Below, one piece after another: positions 18,329-27,005 of a DNA stretch of 64,000 nucleotides (the first letter of the stretch is position 1; the number at the start of each line of letters is the position of its first letter). The position numbers and the translations under genes are program-made. The notes below the pieces were generated by a model. It did no database searches, had not been told where the DNA came from, and saw only the letters and a list, made by a program, of their open reading frames with translations. Origin of the DNA: Bacillus bingmayongensis (lineage in GTDB: Bacteria; Bacillota; Bacilli; Bacillales; Bacillaceae_G); contig NZ_JH921518.1 of assembly GCF_000299035.1 (NCBI RefSeq), positions 1 to 64,000 on the forward strand, in the 5' to 3' direction.

Positions 18329-18715
18329 CTATACTAATTTCTCTACAGTTGGTACATCTGCTGGTGCCCATGTAAGCTCTTTAATATTATTTACACTTAT
18401 CCACTTCAATTGTGCGTGTTCTAAAGCTCTAGGTGTTCCAGATACAATCGCTGCTTTATAGGTAATTAAATGAACTATTGCCTTCTCATATTCATGCTCG
18501 ACTTCTGCTACTTTCTCTCCTACTGTAATACTACAATCCAATTCTTCTTTAATCTCACGAATTAATGCTTCTTGTAGATTTTCTCCGTCATTTACCTTCC
18601 CGCCTGGAAACTCCCAATAATTTGGTAATGACATTATAGGGGAGCGTAATGCACATAAGATTTGATTATTCTCATTGAAAATAACCGCGCCAACAACCGA
18701 TATTTTTTTCTTCAT
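18329..18715 (-). CDS. MutT-like Nudix hydrolase
   Basis: 128 residues. The Nudix box begins at GGKVNDGENLQEALI and continues REIKEELD, fitting GX5EX7REUXEE. The short single-domain form with NYWEFPGGK and a C-terminal LKWISVNNIKEL is typical of MutT/NudG-type (deoxy)nucleoside triphosphate pyrophosphohydrolases that cleanse damaged nucleotides. AGGAGATGATGAAAG precedes the ATG. It follows the GNAT-CbrC gene on the same strand with a 26-base gap, so the two are probably co-transcribed. Confidence 0.88.
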   Translation of the reverse strand: MKKKISVVGAVIFNENNQILCALRSPIMSLPNYWEFPGGKVNDGENLQEALIREIKEELDCSITVGEKVAEVEHEYEKAIVHLITYKAAIVSGTPRALEHAQLKWISVNNIKELTWAPADVPTVEKLV

Positions 18716-18741
18716 CTTTCATCATCTCCTAATTCAATTGG

Positions 18742-19755
18742 TTATGACATATCAACATATAATCGGTGTTTACTACAATGAACACATTGAAATAAATATC
18801 CCGTAAAATGCCCCTTTTTATATAACATTCCTTTAAAATCTTCTCTCGTTATCTTTTTTTTATTTATGATTTTCTCAATATCATCGTTTAATTCATGTTC
18901 TAAATGTGCGATTTCCTTCCAACCTACCTCATCAATAATTGCACAGTAATCATTGCAATGGCTTAACCAATACTCCCCTTGCCATGAAAAATAACTAGGC
19001 GTCCTATAAAAAAGTTCATCTGTATACTCCTTATTTTGAACATCCATATGTTCCCCACTATAATTAAACTCTCCATCAAATTTTTGAGCAGCAAAGCCAT
19101 TAGCTATACACCATGGACATATATTTTCTGTTTCTTCCTCATCAAAAGTTGTGTAAAAAGGACCATCGTACACATAGCCTGTTTTCCTACGACATACTGG
19201 ACACATTCCATCCGCTTCTCTTATGACTAATAACCCTAAAGGGTTTTTATTGTATTTAAAACTAGGAAGCGACTCTTCTACTTCGCTCCACTCATACAAG
19301 GAAAATCCATTCACAAAGCTGCTAAATGATAACCCTAGCTTTTGATAAAACTCTTGCAAGAAATCATTACTAGAAACGCAGTCTAGTCTTAATTTCTTTC
19401 CTGACTCTCTTGCTCTATTCTTTGCCCATTGTATGAACTGACTACCTATGTTTAATCCCTTACCTTCTTTCGAGACTACAATTCTATGTATATAATACGC
19501 GTCTATTTCATCATTCCATAAGCTTGCATCCCACTCTTCCTTATCACAGAGAGAAATTGATGCGATGATTTGATTTTGATCATTCTCAAAAACAAATAGA
19601 TAGCCTTTTTCAAAATCAAACTCTATTATCTTTGTATTTTCATAACGTAAAAATTGCCCCCACTGCTGAATACCTTTTTGCTTAAGAGAAATTGCTGTTT
19701 CCTGTAACCAGCCTCTTACTATTACAATTTCTTCTTGTTTTGCTTGGCGGATCAA
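18742..19755 (-). CDS. GNAT acetyltransferase fused to a CbrC-family domain
   Basis: 337 residues from a TTG start with GGAGGGGG 5 bases upstream. Residues 1-150 are a GNAT domain (YIHRIVVSKEGKGLNIGSQF is the acetyl-CoA pyrophosphate loop). Residues about 160-337 match the CbrC/UPF0167 family, with SFKYNKNPL, a CPVCRRKTGY knuckle, a second CPWCIANGFAA pair, SWQGEYWLSHCNDYCAI and a final CVHCSKH. The three CxxC-type pairs suggest zinc binding. CbrC proteins are poorly understood; the E. coli member affects colicin E2 tolerance. The fusion may mean the acetyltransferase acts on a partner recognised by the CbrC module, which is speculation. Confidence 0.82.
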   Translation of the reverse strand: MIRQAKQEEIVIVRGWLQETAISLKQKGIQQWGQFLRYENTKIIEFDFEKGYLFVFENDQNQIIASISLCDKEEWDASLWNDEIDAYYIHRIVVSKEGKGLNIGSQFIQWAKNRARESGKKLRLDCVSSNDFLQEFYQKLGLSFSSFVNGFSLYEWSEVEESLPSFKYNKNPLGLLVIREADGMCPVCRRKTGYVYDGPFYTTFDEEETENICPWCIANGFAAQKFDGEFNYSGEHMDVQNKEYTDELFYRTPSYFSWQGEYWLSHCNDYCAIIDEVGWKEIAHLEHELNDDIEKIINKKKITREDFKGMLYKKGHFTGYLFQCVHCSKHRLYVDMS

Positions 19756-19872
19756 ATATTCCCCCTCCTTAGATAGTAAAATTTATCTGTTAAAAATATT
19801 TCAATTGTTTAAACCTGTTTATTTAGTAGATAGGTGAGAAGTTATTTCACCTATCTACCATCCTACATTACA

Positions 19873-20025
19873 CTACTCGCATCTTGGAACACCTAATGCT
19901 AAAAATAAAGCTGCTAAATTTGCTGCGATTGGTATTTTTAATGTGATAACATCATCTACTTTTGTGACTAAAAAGAAAGCTCCGTTCTCTTCTAAAATAC
20001 ACGTCACCAACAATTGTAAGTCCAT
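19873..20025 (-). CDS. Small 50-residue hypothetical protein
   Basis: A 51-codon frame with AGGAGGG 6 bases before ATG. The product is MDLQLLVTCILEENGAFFLV followed by an amphipathic valine/alanine-rich sequence and ends GVPRCE. It has no transmembrane-length run clear enough to call. The excellent ribosome binding site supports translation. It stands alone between the GNAT-CbrC gene and the coiled-coil protein gene. I do not recognise it. Confidence 0.55.
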   Translation of the reverse strand: MDLQLLVTCILEENGAFFLVTKVDDVITLKIPIAANLAALFLALGVPRCE

Positions 20026-20239
20026 TAGAACCCTCCTTTCAGACGAGTTATTAGTAATCTATGAATTTATTGAAAAAAAGTAATAGGAATTATATTCATT
20101 TTTCTTTATATAAAGAAAAATGGTTTTTTCGGTCTATCAATTTAAGAAATAGAATTTTCTTATTTTAACCAGATCTATGTAATTTCTAATATATTCCTAT
20201 ATAATCAATAGAGAAAATCTTACAAATGAAGGTATTAAA

Positions 20240-21283
20240 ATGTCATTTTGGAGTAATATTAGTGCAATTTTATTTTTAGCAGCTCTTATTCTACTAATTT
20301 TATGTATCATTTCATTCTTTAAGAAAAATGGTAAAGCAATGAGATATAGTAGACCTGCGGTTATTTGTTTTATTATTTCATTTTTAACATCAGCAACTAG
20401 CACAGCGGAAACAAATCATCCTATTATTAACTTTTTCGCTAATGTATGTTTAATCATGTGCATTTTCTTTCTTATTCTAGCAATCTTATCCATTATTAAA
20501 AAAACTGGTATGGCGAAGAAACAATTTTTAATTACTGCTGTTTTATTTGTAGTTTTTGGAGTATTAGTAAGTATCGCAACTCCTTCTACTGAAAAAGCAA
20601 CAGCAAAAGATAAAAAAATTGCAGTTGAAAAAACAGATAAAAAAGATGCAGAAAAGAAAGAAGCAGACGAAAAAACTCATAAACTAGAAGAAGAACAGGC
20701 TCATAAGCAACAAGAAGAACAACAGCTTCAGTCTGAAGAACAAGCTCGTAAACAACAGGAAGAGGAAGAGGAAAAGCAACAGCGTCAAGCTGAGGAACAA
20801 ACTCGTAAACAACAAGAAGAACAACAACGTCAAGCTGAAGAACAAGCTCGTAAACAACAGGAAGAGCAACAACGACAGGCTGAAGAACAAGCTCGTAAGC
20901 AAGAGGAAGAGCAACAACGTCAAGCTGAGGAACAAGCTCGTATACAGCAGGAAGAGCAACAGCGTCAAGCTGAAGAACAAGCTCGTAAACAACAAGAAGA
21001 ACAACAACGTCAAGCTGCTGAGCAAGCTTCCCAAAAGAGAAGTACTGTAGCATCCTCATCTAATAGCAATCGTGGGGGCTCTAATGCTCAACCTTTCCAG
21101 AATGACCCTAGTGATGATAAAGAAACAAACACTTCCTGTAAAGGCCAAATTAAAGGAAATGCTAATTCTAAAAAATACCATGTTCCTGGCGGTCAATATT
21201 ATGTTTCTACAAAAGATAATATAGTTTGGTTCTGTTCAGAAGCTGATGCTCAAGCAGCTGGTTATATGAAATCTAAAAGGTAG
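20240..21283 (+). CDS. Membrane-anchored coiled-coil protein with C-terminal sunset/Ada-like domain
   Basis: 347 residues. Three transmembrane helices in the first 120 residues are followed by a Lys-rich segment, then a long Gln/Glu/Arg coiled coil (about 150-265) built from QQRQAEEQARKQQEE units, a Ser/Asn linker, and a C-terminal domain of about 48 residues with CKGQIKGNANSKKYHVPGG and IVWFCSEADAQAAGY. That domain is the small Ada-like or sunset module often attached to bacterial surface proteins and nucleases. The coiled coil may act as a spacer. No family function is known to me. The start has GAAGG 7 bases upstream. Confidence 0.75.
   Translation: MSFWSNISAILFLAALILLILCIISFFKKNGKAMRYSRPAVICFIISFLTSATSTAETNHPIINFFANVCLIMCIFFLILAILSIIKKTGMAKKQFLITAVLFVVFGVLVSIATPSTEKATAKDKKIAVEKTDKKDAEKKEADEKTHKLEEEQAHKQQEEQQLQSEEQARKQQEEEEEKQQRQAEEQTRKQQEEQQRQAEEQARKQQEEQQRQAEEQARKQEEEQQRQAEEQARIQQEEQQRQAEEQARKQQEEQQRQAAEQASQKRSTVASSSNSNRGGSNAQPFQNDPSDDKETNTSCKGQIKGNANSKKYHVPGGQYYVSTKDNIVWFCSEADAQAAGYMKSKR
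20683..21030 (+). repeat. Coding 45-bp repeats of the coiled coil
   Basis: About five good and several degenerate 45-base units encode QQRQAEEQARKQQEE. The near-identical DNA (for example CAACGTCAAGCTGA recurring) makes slippage and length variation likely. Confidence 0.85.
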
Positions 21284-21445
21284 ACTATATATTATTGAAT
21301 CTTAAATTTTGTAAGCCCTATTTCCAAGATTTGAGACATATATTTTAAGGTTTACATCAATTTCTTTAAAACCGTTCAATAATTCTTTAGATGCGAGCAT
21401 TTGACTAATCGATAAAAAAACCAAGAAACAAAGACTGAACTGTAC

Positions 21446-21489
21446 CCCGAATTGTGAACACTTAAAAAAGTCCACGATTCGGGTTTTTT
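21446..21489 (+). terminator. Terminator-like hairpin (or IS end)
   Basis: CCCGAATTGTG pairs with CACGATTCGGG around an additional CACTT/AAGT stem, and TTTTTT follows on the plus strand. It lies about 160 bases after the coiled-coil gene and just before the IS3-type remnant, so it could be either a gene terminator or part of an insertion sequence end. Confidence 0.55.
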
Positions 21490-21550
21490 GCGTATTTTTG
21501 CACCCATTCCTCTTTATAATGGAAACAATGATAAAAGTGCGGTGCGGAAA

Positions 21551-21655
21551 ATGAGTAAAATTATCTTTAGTGAAATTCAAATGAAACAACTAGAAAAGAA
21601 TGGAAATGTCGTAAAGCCTAGCGTATTATCTCATAATTTAGACCCAAAGTTTTAA
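21551..21655 (+). pseudogene. Remnant of an IS3-type transposase orfA
   Basis: The frame starts MSKIIFSEIQMKQLEKNGNV and stops after 34 codons. The opening MSKI.F...Q...L..N.NV resembles the beginning of orfA proteins of IS3-family elements in the B. cereus group; the helix-turn-helix and orfB parts are absent. Identification rests on this short similarity. The sequence beyond, to 21800, is noncoding and decayed. Confidence 0.45.
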
Positions 21656-21849
21656 ATTTTGCGCGGATTTTTCAGACGCCTGGTAAACCAAAATTCCAAA
21701 AACCTCCCCCGCCCCTAAGTAAAAAAGCCAGTATTATTTTACCGACCCTTCATATTCTTTTACAAGTTTATAAAACGTTGTCTTACCTACAAATTAGGGT
21801 TTAGAGTATTAACATCATTTCCCTTGCCGTAAAATAAGGAGCAATTAGA

Positions 21850-21984
21850 ATGATTGATGAAAAACAATGAAGCACATTAAGATATTTTCTCGAATGTTAC
21901 TTTAATGTAAGTGCTGATTATTCAGAATTAGATACGCTTATTAAGGAATATAAGGAAATTGAAAATGATGAATATGTTAAGTAA
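21850..21984 (+). pseudogene. Fragment of a CdiI-like immunity protein gene
   Basis: AAGGAG lies 9 bases before ATG, but codon 7 is TGA. The same frame continues STLRYFLECYFNVSADY, ELDTLIKEYKEIENDEYVK and then stops. The LRYFLECYFN...DY.ELD pattern resembles small immunity proteins annotated in contact-dependent growth inhibition and polymorphic toxin loci. Both the nonsense codon and the missing C-terminal half mark it as dead. No toxin gene remains nearby. Bases 21985-22331 hold an 8-bp inverted repeat (TTATTCAA / TTGAATAA near 22017) and no supported gene. Confidence 0.4.
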
Positions 21985-22331
21985 CAATAAAGTTGTTTAA
22001 AAAACTCCAGTCATGTTATTCAACAATCGGGCCATTTAATTGAATAAAACTTGGATATTTATTTTAATAAATAAGATTGTGAAGAAATGTACTTAAGCAA
22101 CGGGGCAGGTTAGCACAATAAACCAATGCGTAATAGTGGATAATTTTCACATTAATATTGAGTTGTAAGGCAAAATTTAATTATATAGATAAGAATTATT
22201 ATATTAGTTAGGAGATAAAAATGATAGCATCAGCAATTCTGGAAGTATCTTGAAAACAAATTGATACATGTTTGAAAGGTAAAAACACTCACAAATGTGT
22301 ACTATTTGTGAGTGTTTCTTTTGTAAAGAGA

Positions 22332-23288
22332 TTAAGCCTCTACCTTAGCTACTCTTTCGAAACCAGTCTTTACTGCTTGGATAATTTCATTCACAGCGTG
22401 AATAGATACGTCGGCATTTGGATTTAATCCTTCAAACCAGTGATAGGCCCCAGGATATAAATGAAATTCGACATCAACACCAGCTTGCGCAAGTTTGGTT
22501 ACATAGGTTAATGTTTCACTGCGGAATGGATCTAATTGACCAACAAATGTGTAGGTGTATGGCAAATTACTATAATCCTCTGCTCGAGCAGGGGCTGCAT
22601 AGGCAGGAATATTATCTGTTCCATATATTTCTCCTAAATACATTTTCCAGCCAGCTTCATTTGTCTTTTGATTCCAAACAAATCCTTCTTTAATTTCATT
22701 CGTAGAAGGTGTATTATTTCGGTCATCAATCATTGGATAGAGTGGCATTTGGAAACAAATAGAAGGATATTGTCGATCTCGGGCTAATAATGTCAATGCT
22801 GCTGTTAGTCCACCGCCAGCGCTCGCTCCTGCAACACCAATTCGATTCGAATCAATGTTTAATGGCTCTGCATTATCAGCGATCCATTTTAATGCTGCAT
22901 AACAATCCTCAATTGGTGCTGGATAAGGATGTTCAGGAGCTAAACGGTAGTCTACAGAAACGACCACACAGTTGGCTTCTTTTGCAAACCTCATACAAGG
23001 ATCATCATTATCATCTATAGACCCTAAGATATAACCGCCACCATGAATCCATAACAGGACAGGTAAGGATTCATTATTTGATTTTGGACGATAAATTCTT
23101 AATGGTAATGGATTAGCATCAGGTCCTACAATGACTTCATCTGTTAATGAAAGGGATTCATCAACAACGGTAGGTGGTCTCATTTGCGATATTCCTTCTC
23201 TGATTGCTTGCAAGTTCTCTGGGCGTAAATCAAGGTCTTGAAACATTTCTAATCCTGGTAATAACTCTGGATTTACTCGGTTCTTCAT
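22332..23288 (-). CDS. HSL-family alpha/beta hydrolase (esterase/lipase)
   Basis: About 318 residues. The oxyanion-hole motif is LWIHGGGYILGS, the nucleophile elbow is GASAGG, the aspartate lies in VGQLDPFR and the histidine in YPGAYHWF, the full triad of hormone-sensitive-lipase type bacterial esterases. No signal peptide, so intracellular, likely acting on short-chain esters. The Met at 23288 is preferred (AGGGGTG upstream) over the longer frame from 23318. Monocistronic. Confidence 0.9.
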   Translation of the reverse strand: MKNRVNPELLPGLEMFQDLDLRPENLQAIREGISQMRPPTVVDESLSLTDEVIVGPDANPLPLRIYRPKSNNESLPVLLWIHGGGYILGSIDDNDDPCMRFAKEANCVVVSVDYRLAPEHPYPAPIEDCYAALKWIADNAEPLNIDSNRIGVAGASAGGGLTAALTLLARDRQYPSICFQMPLYPMIDDRNNTPSTNEIKEGFVWNQKTNEAGWKMYLGEIYGTDNIPAYAAPARAEDYSNLPYTYTFVGQLDPFRSETLTYVTKLAQAGVDVEFHLYPGAYHWFEGLNPNADVSIHAVNEIIQAVKTGFERVAKVEA

Positions 23289-23318
23289 TTTAACACCCCT
23301 ATTTGTAATTGTTTTCAA

Positions 23319-24123
23319 ATAAGTGAAGTGTATTCTAAGTAGTTTAATTGCGATAAAATCATCACAATTAAATTGTAAAGTGGATATGTCATAATAGTCA
23401 ACAGAATATTCAAAAAAATAAACCTTCTTTAGTTTTATAAAAAAATATGGAATGAGAAATATGAAAAATGACGATAAAATTATATGGTTTTTGAATCATA
23501 TAAGAAACAATATTTAGAAGCATACAGCCAATAAAATTCGTAATAAGTTTTAAATCTGACTTGTTCTTAAATGGGGGTACATAACCTATTTCACAAAGTA
23601 TAATAGCAGCCAATACTCGATATTGAAATAGAGGTATATACATTGAAACTTATGCTATTGAAGATACCGCAATATAGATTTACGTATATATTACAAAGAT
23701 GGACAAAACTAGCTTTAATGATTGTAATTGGTGAAACTTTATGAACCGTTTCTTTTATAAATTTCCCTATCATGTTTTTCAGATTTATTGTCGATGTTCC
23801 TTACTGAGATAAAACACATAGACACTGTGTAACTTAGGTATCTTTAAAGGAATATATAAAAATATTAGCATAGCCGCTCCCTTTGTATTGGAGCGGCTAT
23901 TTTTAGACTACTATAATAGTCTGTGAATCCAGTAAAATATTTTTTCTTCCCTATAACTCTCGTAATACCAACTTAAACCTTGGAAAAATACTTCCGAATT
24001 ATCCATCTTTGCGAAAATAAAATGATTCTTATTTCGGACACAAATTTTCATTAGTATTCAGAAAGGTGCTAAAAGTTGAACGAGCTATTTAGCGGAAGAC
24101 ACCAAAATAGTGATTCATGATTA
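23319..24123. other. Gene-poor region with an orphan terminator hairpin
   Basis: Apart from a strong hairpin at 23870-23900 (ATAGCCGCTCC / GGAGCGGCTAT followed by TTTT), I see no convincing gene. A minus-strand frame at 23591-23773 begins MIGKFIKETVHKVSPITII and could be the start of a decayed membrane protein, but it lacks further support. The hairpin suggests a gene once ended here on the plus strand. Confidence 0.4.
23870..23908 (+). terminator. Orphan rho-independent terminator
   Basis: An 11-bp perfect stem (23870-23880 / 23890-23900) followed by a T run on the plus strand. No intact plus-strand gene precedes it. Confidence 0.7.
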
Positions 24124-24603
24124 TTAACTGAGAACCCTTTCAATCTCCTTCTCCAACTCTTCTGGCTTCGTCTGCGGCGCAAAACGATCTATCACTTTCC
24201 CATCACGCCCTATTAAAAATTTCGTAAAGTTCCACTTAACCGCCTTCATGCCAAGTATGCCCGGTGCTTGATCTGTCATATATTTATATAACGGATGTGC
24301 ACCATCACCTTTTACATCAATTTTAGCGAACATCGGAAAAGATACACCATAGTTTAATTCACAAAAACTTGTAATATCTTCTTCTGTCCCAGGTTCTTGT
24401 CCGCCAAATTGGTTGCATGGGAAACCGATTATTTCAAATCCTTGCTCTTTATACTTTTCATAAATAGACTGCAATCCTTTATATTGCGGTGTAAATCCAC
24501 ATTTACTTGCGACATTTACAATAAGAAGAACTTTGCCCTCATACTCTCGCAATGATTTTTCTTCCCCTGTAATTGTTTTTGCAGAAAAGTCATACACTAT
24601 CAT
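24124..24603 (-). CDS. bsaA: Glutathione peroxidase family thiol peroxidase
   Basis: 159 residues of the glutathione-peroxidase fold. The peroxidatic cysteine lies in VASKCGFTPQY, where mammalian enzymes carry selenocysteine; GFPCNQFGGQEPG supplies the Gln and resolving-type Cys region, and KWNFTKFLI the catalytic Trp and Asn. Bacterial members reduce hydroperoxides with thioredoxin or bacillithiol-type thiols. AGAGGAG precedes the ATG. The name follows B. subtilis BsaA. Confidence 0.92.
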   Translation of the reverse strand: MIVYDFSAKTITGEEKSLREYEGKVLLIVNVASKCGFTPQYKGLQSIYEKYKEQGFEIIGFPCNQFGGQEPGTEEDITSFCELNYGVSFPMFAKIDVKGDGAHPLYKYMTDQAPGILGMKAVKWNFTKFLIGRDGKVIDRFAPQTKPEELEKEIERVLS

Positions 24604-24827
24604 ATATATCTACTCCTCTCTATCATTTCATACTTATTCTCATCATATATGTATTTATCTCCCCCGTCTAATGACAACGCTTTATTTTTGTTCAAAAATT
24701 CGACACAAACTACTAGACATTTCTCTTGGAAAGTTTTACAATTAAATTGTGAACAAAATGTGACAGTTTGCTTTCTAAATTGTGACATTTTCAATTCCAT
24801 TATAATGAAAAAAGGATGGTGTTGATA

Positions 24828-25037
24828 ATGAAAACTGCACAACGTGAAATGATTTCAAATCGCGAGTTTTATTTCGTACTATACATGATGTTATTATTTG
24901 TTGCTGGATGGTTTATGGATGTAAATGGGCTATTTTTAAGCAAGTACTTTACACTTGCAGGAATGATTTCTCTTCCACTAGTTGGTGGTCTTGTCGGATT
25001 CTTTATTATGTCAATTAGTAAAGAGCAAAGTAAATAA
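24828..25037 (+). CDS. Small two-helix membrane protein
   Basis: 69 residues from ATG at 24828 (AAAGGATGGTG upstream), with two transmembrane helices (around 14-33 and 42-63) and a charged C-terminus. The leader 24733-24795 carries repeated TGTGA half-sites (TTGTGAAC, TGTGACAG, TTGTGACA), and TATAAT lies at 24801. No family I recognise. A strong terminator follows. Confidence 0.6.
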   Translation: MKTAQREMISNREFYFVLYMMLLFVAGWFMDVNGLFLSKYFTLAGMISLPLVGGLVGFFIMSISKEQSK

Positions 25038-25049
25038 CAACATTACATA

Positions 25050-25086
25050 AAGGCAGAAAACGATTTTTCGTTTTCTGCCTTTTATT
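25050..25086 (+). terminator. Rho-independent terminator
   Basis: AGGCAGAAAACGA pairs with TCGTTTTCTGCCT and is followed by TTTATTTT. Confidence 0.85.
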
Positions 25087-25126
25087 TTATAATAAAAGAA
25101 TATAAAGACTATAAGGAGTGACTCAT

Positions 25127-26098
25127 ATGAAAAAGGTAGAACAATTATCCTCTCAGTTATATATCATCGATGATTACGATTTACAACATAATGAGCGTAC
25201 AGGTACATACGTTTTACTAGGTGATGATATTACTTTAATCGAAACGTGTGCAGCTCCTTCTCTTCCGCACATTCTAAACGGCTTACAACAATTACGTATT
25301 GACTTAGCAGATGTTAAAAATATCATTGTTACACATGTTCATCTTGATCATGCGGGTAGCGCCGGTTTAATGATAGAAAAGTGCCCAAATGCTACTCTAT
25401 TCGTCCATTCACGTGGCGCTCGTCATATGATTGATCCTACAAAATTAATCCAAGGTGCCAAAGCTGTATATGGTGATGCTTTTGATGAACTCTTCAATCC
25501 AATCCTTCCTATTCCAGAAAAACGCGTCCATATTGTACAAGATGGTGACATACTGCAAATTTCAGAAAATCGAACACTCACATTTTACGATACACCAGGG
25601 CATGCAAAACACCATATTAGCATCCATGACTCTTTAACAAATGGCATTTTCACAGGTGACACAATTGGTATTTATTATCGAGAACTAGCTGAACTTGGCG
25701 TTGAACTATATTTACCAACCACATCTCCATCACAGTTTCAACCAGATGCGATGATTGCGGCAAAAGACCGTATTCGAAATATGAATGTTGATTCCATCTA
25801 CTTTGGGCATTATGGTGCATCTTCCCATGTTTCTGAAGTATATAAACAGCTTGAATATTGGCTCCCTATCTTTGTTGAGGCAGGAAAACAAGTATTTGAA
25901 AGAAATCAGGATTTTGAAACAGCAAGTCATGAACTGTGTGCTTTATTACTTGAAAAAGTATCTTCTCATCTTTCACAGCAAGACGTACCATTAATTCATT
26001 CTATTTACGATGTGATAAAACTGGATATGGAAATAAGTGCGATGGGAATTATTGATTATCTTATAAAACAAGAAAAGGCTAAAACGACTACTAACTAA
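25127..26098 (+). CDS. MBL-fold metallohydrolase
   Basis: About 323 residues. The metal-binding HVHLDHAGSAG (HxHxDH), the later histidine in TPGHAKHHISI and the aspartate in FTGDTIG are all present, so two-metal hydrolysis is likely. A C-terminal helical region of about 80 residues is added to the core, as in the glyoxalase II-like Bacillus subgroup. ATG at 25127 has AAGGAGTG 6 bases upstream; an in-frame GTG at 25118 is inside that Shine-Dalgarno. Substrate unknown; single gene between terminators. Confidence 0.88.
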   Translation: MKKVEQLSSQLYIIDDYDLQHNERTGTYVLLGDDITLIETCAAPSLPHILNGLQQLRIDLADVKNIIVTHVHLDHAGSAGLMIEKCPNATLFVHSRGARHMIDPTKLIQGAKAVYGDAFDELFNPILPIPEKRVHIVQDGDILQISENRTLTFYDTPGHAKHHISIHDSLTNGIFTGDTIGIYYRELAELGVELYLPTTSPSQFQPDAMIAAKDRIRNMNVDSIYFGHYGASSHVSEVYKQLEYWLPIFVEAGKQVFERNQDFETASHELCALLLEKVSSHLSQQDVPLIHSIYDVIKLDMEISAMGIIDYLIKQEKAKTTTN

Positions 26099-26112
26099 AT
26101 AGAAAGACATAC

Positions 26113-26153
26113 GAGGATACTATGCTACATTTCAAGCATATATCCTCTTTTTT
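26113..26153 (+). terminator. Rho-independent terminator
   Basis: GAGGATA (26113-26119) pairs with TATCCTC (26141-26147), with inner ATGCT/AGCAT pairing and six T residues after it. Confidence 0.75.
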
Positions 26154-26199
26154 CGAATATGTTTTTTTATAATAAGTAGACAAAAAAAGAGGTGACATA

Positions 26200-26613
26200 A
26201 TGAGGAAAGTTATTCAATATTTATGTTTCACTTTATTTATTGTAATATTGCTATTTACAGGAGGGAAGATTCAATTTCATCTAGATCAACAAGCTGAACT
26301 ATCCTTTCATATGTACCCTCGAATATTTTTCTTTATGCTTTTCCCCTTTTTCGTCGGTGGCGTATTGCGTTTCTTTCAACTTATCAGTAACAACAAAAAA
26401 CAACATGTATGGAAATTTCAACTAGATAAATTTCTAGGTGTTGCGTTACCTTCAACATTGATTGGCTTTTCACCTATTCTATTATTCTCACCTATCGGAC
26501 AATTCTTTCCCTATTTAACTATCCTCACTCTTTTAAATACAACATTTCCCGTAATAATAAATATAATAGCTGGTTACACATTATTAGATAGTTTCATACG
26601 ACAAGAAAATTAA
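26200..26613 (+). CDS. Four-helix membrane protein of unknown function
   Basis: 137 residues with four hydrophobic segments (about 8-25, 38-58, 82-100 and 108-130) and the short loop SNNKKQHVWKFQLDKF between the second and third. AGAGGTGA precedes the ATG. No catalytic motif. It looks like one of the many small Bacillus integral membrane proteins. Confidence 0.65.
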   Translation: MRKVIQYLCFTLFIVILLFTGGKIQFHLDQQAELSFHMYPRIFFFMLFPFFVGGVLRFFQLISNNKKQHVWKFQLDKFLGVALPSTLIGFSPILLFSPIGQFFPYLTILTLLNTTFPVIINIIAGYTLLDSFIRQEN

Positions 26614-26616
26614 CAT

Positions 26617-26725
26617 GGGCCCGCATAAAGTGAAACTTTAATCAGAGGGGATTTTCTTCATCACCCACTGATTATTAGTTGAACCAATCGGGCTTTTACG
26701 GGCAGTTTATCCCCCACCTATCTCC
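26617..26725 (+). repeat. bcr-like intergenic repeat, copy 1
   Basis: Begins near GGGCCCGCATAAAGTGAAAC, contains an ATCAG...CTGAT hairpin and continues through CAATCGGGCTTTTACGGGCA to the CCCCCACC segment. It resembles the short dispersed repeats of the B. cereus group. A diverged copy occurs at 57034-57112 and a shortened hairpin at 63206-63247. Bases 26726-26960 contain no supported gene. Confidence 0.5.
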
Positions 26726-26963
26726 CTCGTTTCCACGCGTAAGAATTATGATTTTCCTGCATAATACAGTTATCCAATGATTTACAGAGGAATGATGTAA
26801 TGTTTTTTCAATTTTTTCTACTAGCAGTCAATTACTCATTCAAAGTACATATAATTATTAAGCATAGTTAGCTACGTTGGTTTATTTATTAGTGCGATTC
26901 TCCTCGTAAGAGTGGCAATTCATGCGGTAAGAAAGTTCAAATGATTATTTTCTTATACTAGAA

Positions 26964-26996
26964 AAAAGAGCCCTTTTGTAAACAAGGGCTCTTCTT
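26964..26996 (-). terminator. Terminator of the sigma/anti-sigma operon
   Basis: AAGAGCCCTTTTG pairs with CAAGGGCTCTT, with a T run on the minus strand. Confidence 0.85.
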
Positions 26997-27005
26997 TTCA
27001 TAGGC

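Noticed and set aside
20586-21059. Long minus-strand open frames opposite the coiled-coil repeats
   Set aside because: They are low-complexity Leu/Phe/Val or Leu/Tyr repeats caused by the codon periodicity of the real plus-strand gene.
23410-23773. Two overlapping minus-strand frames including MIGKFIKETVHKVSPITII
   Set aside because: Possibly a decayed membrane protein start, but no ribosome binding site, no continuous domain and AT-rich composition typical of noncoding DNA.
24733-24800. Repeated TGTGA half-sites before the small membrane protein gene as an Fnr/Rex operator
   Set aside because: Only half-sites are present, with no correctly spaced inverted TCACA partner.
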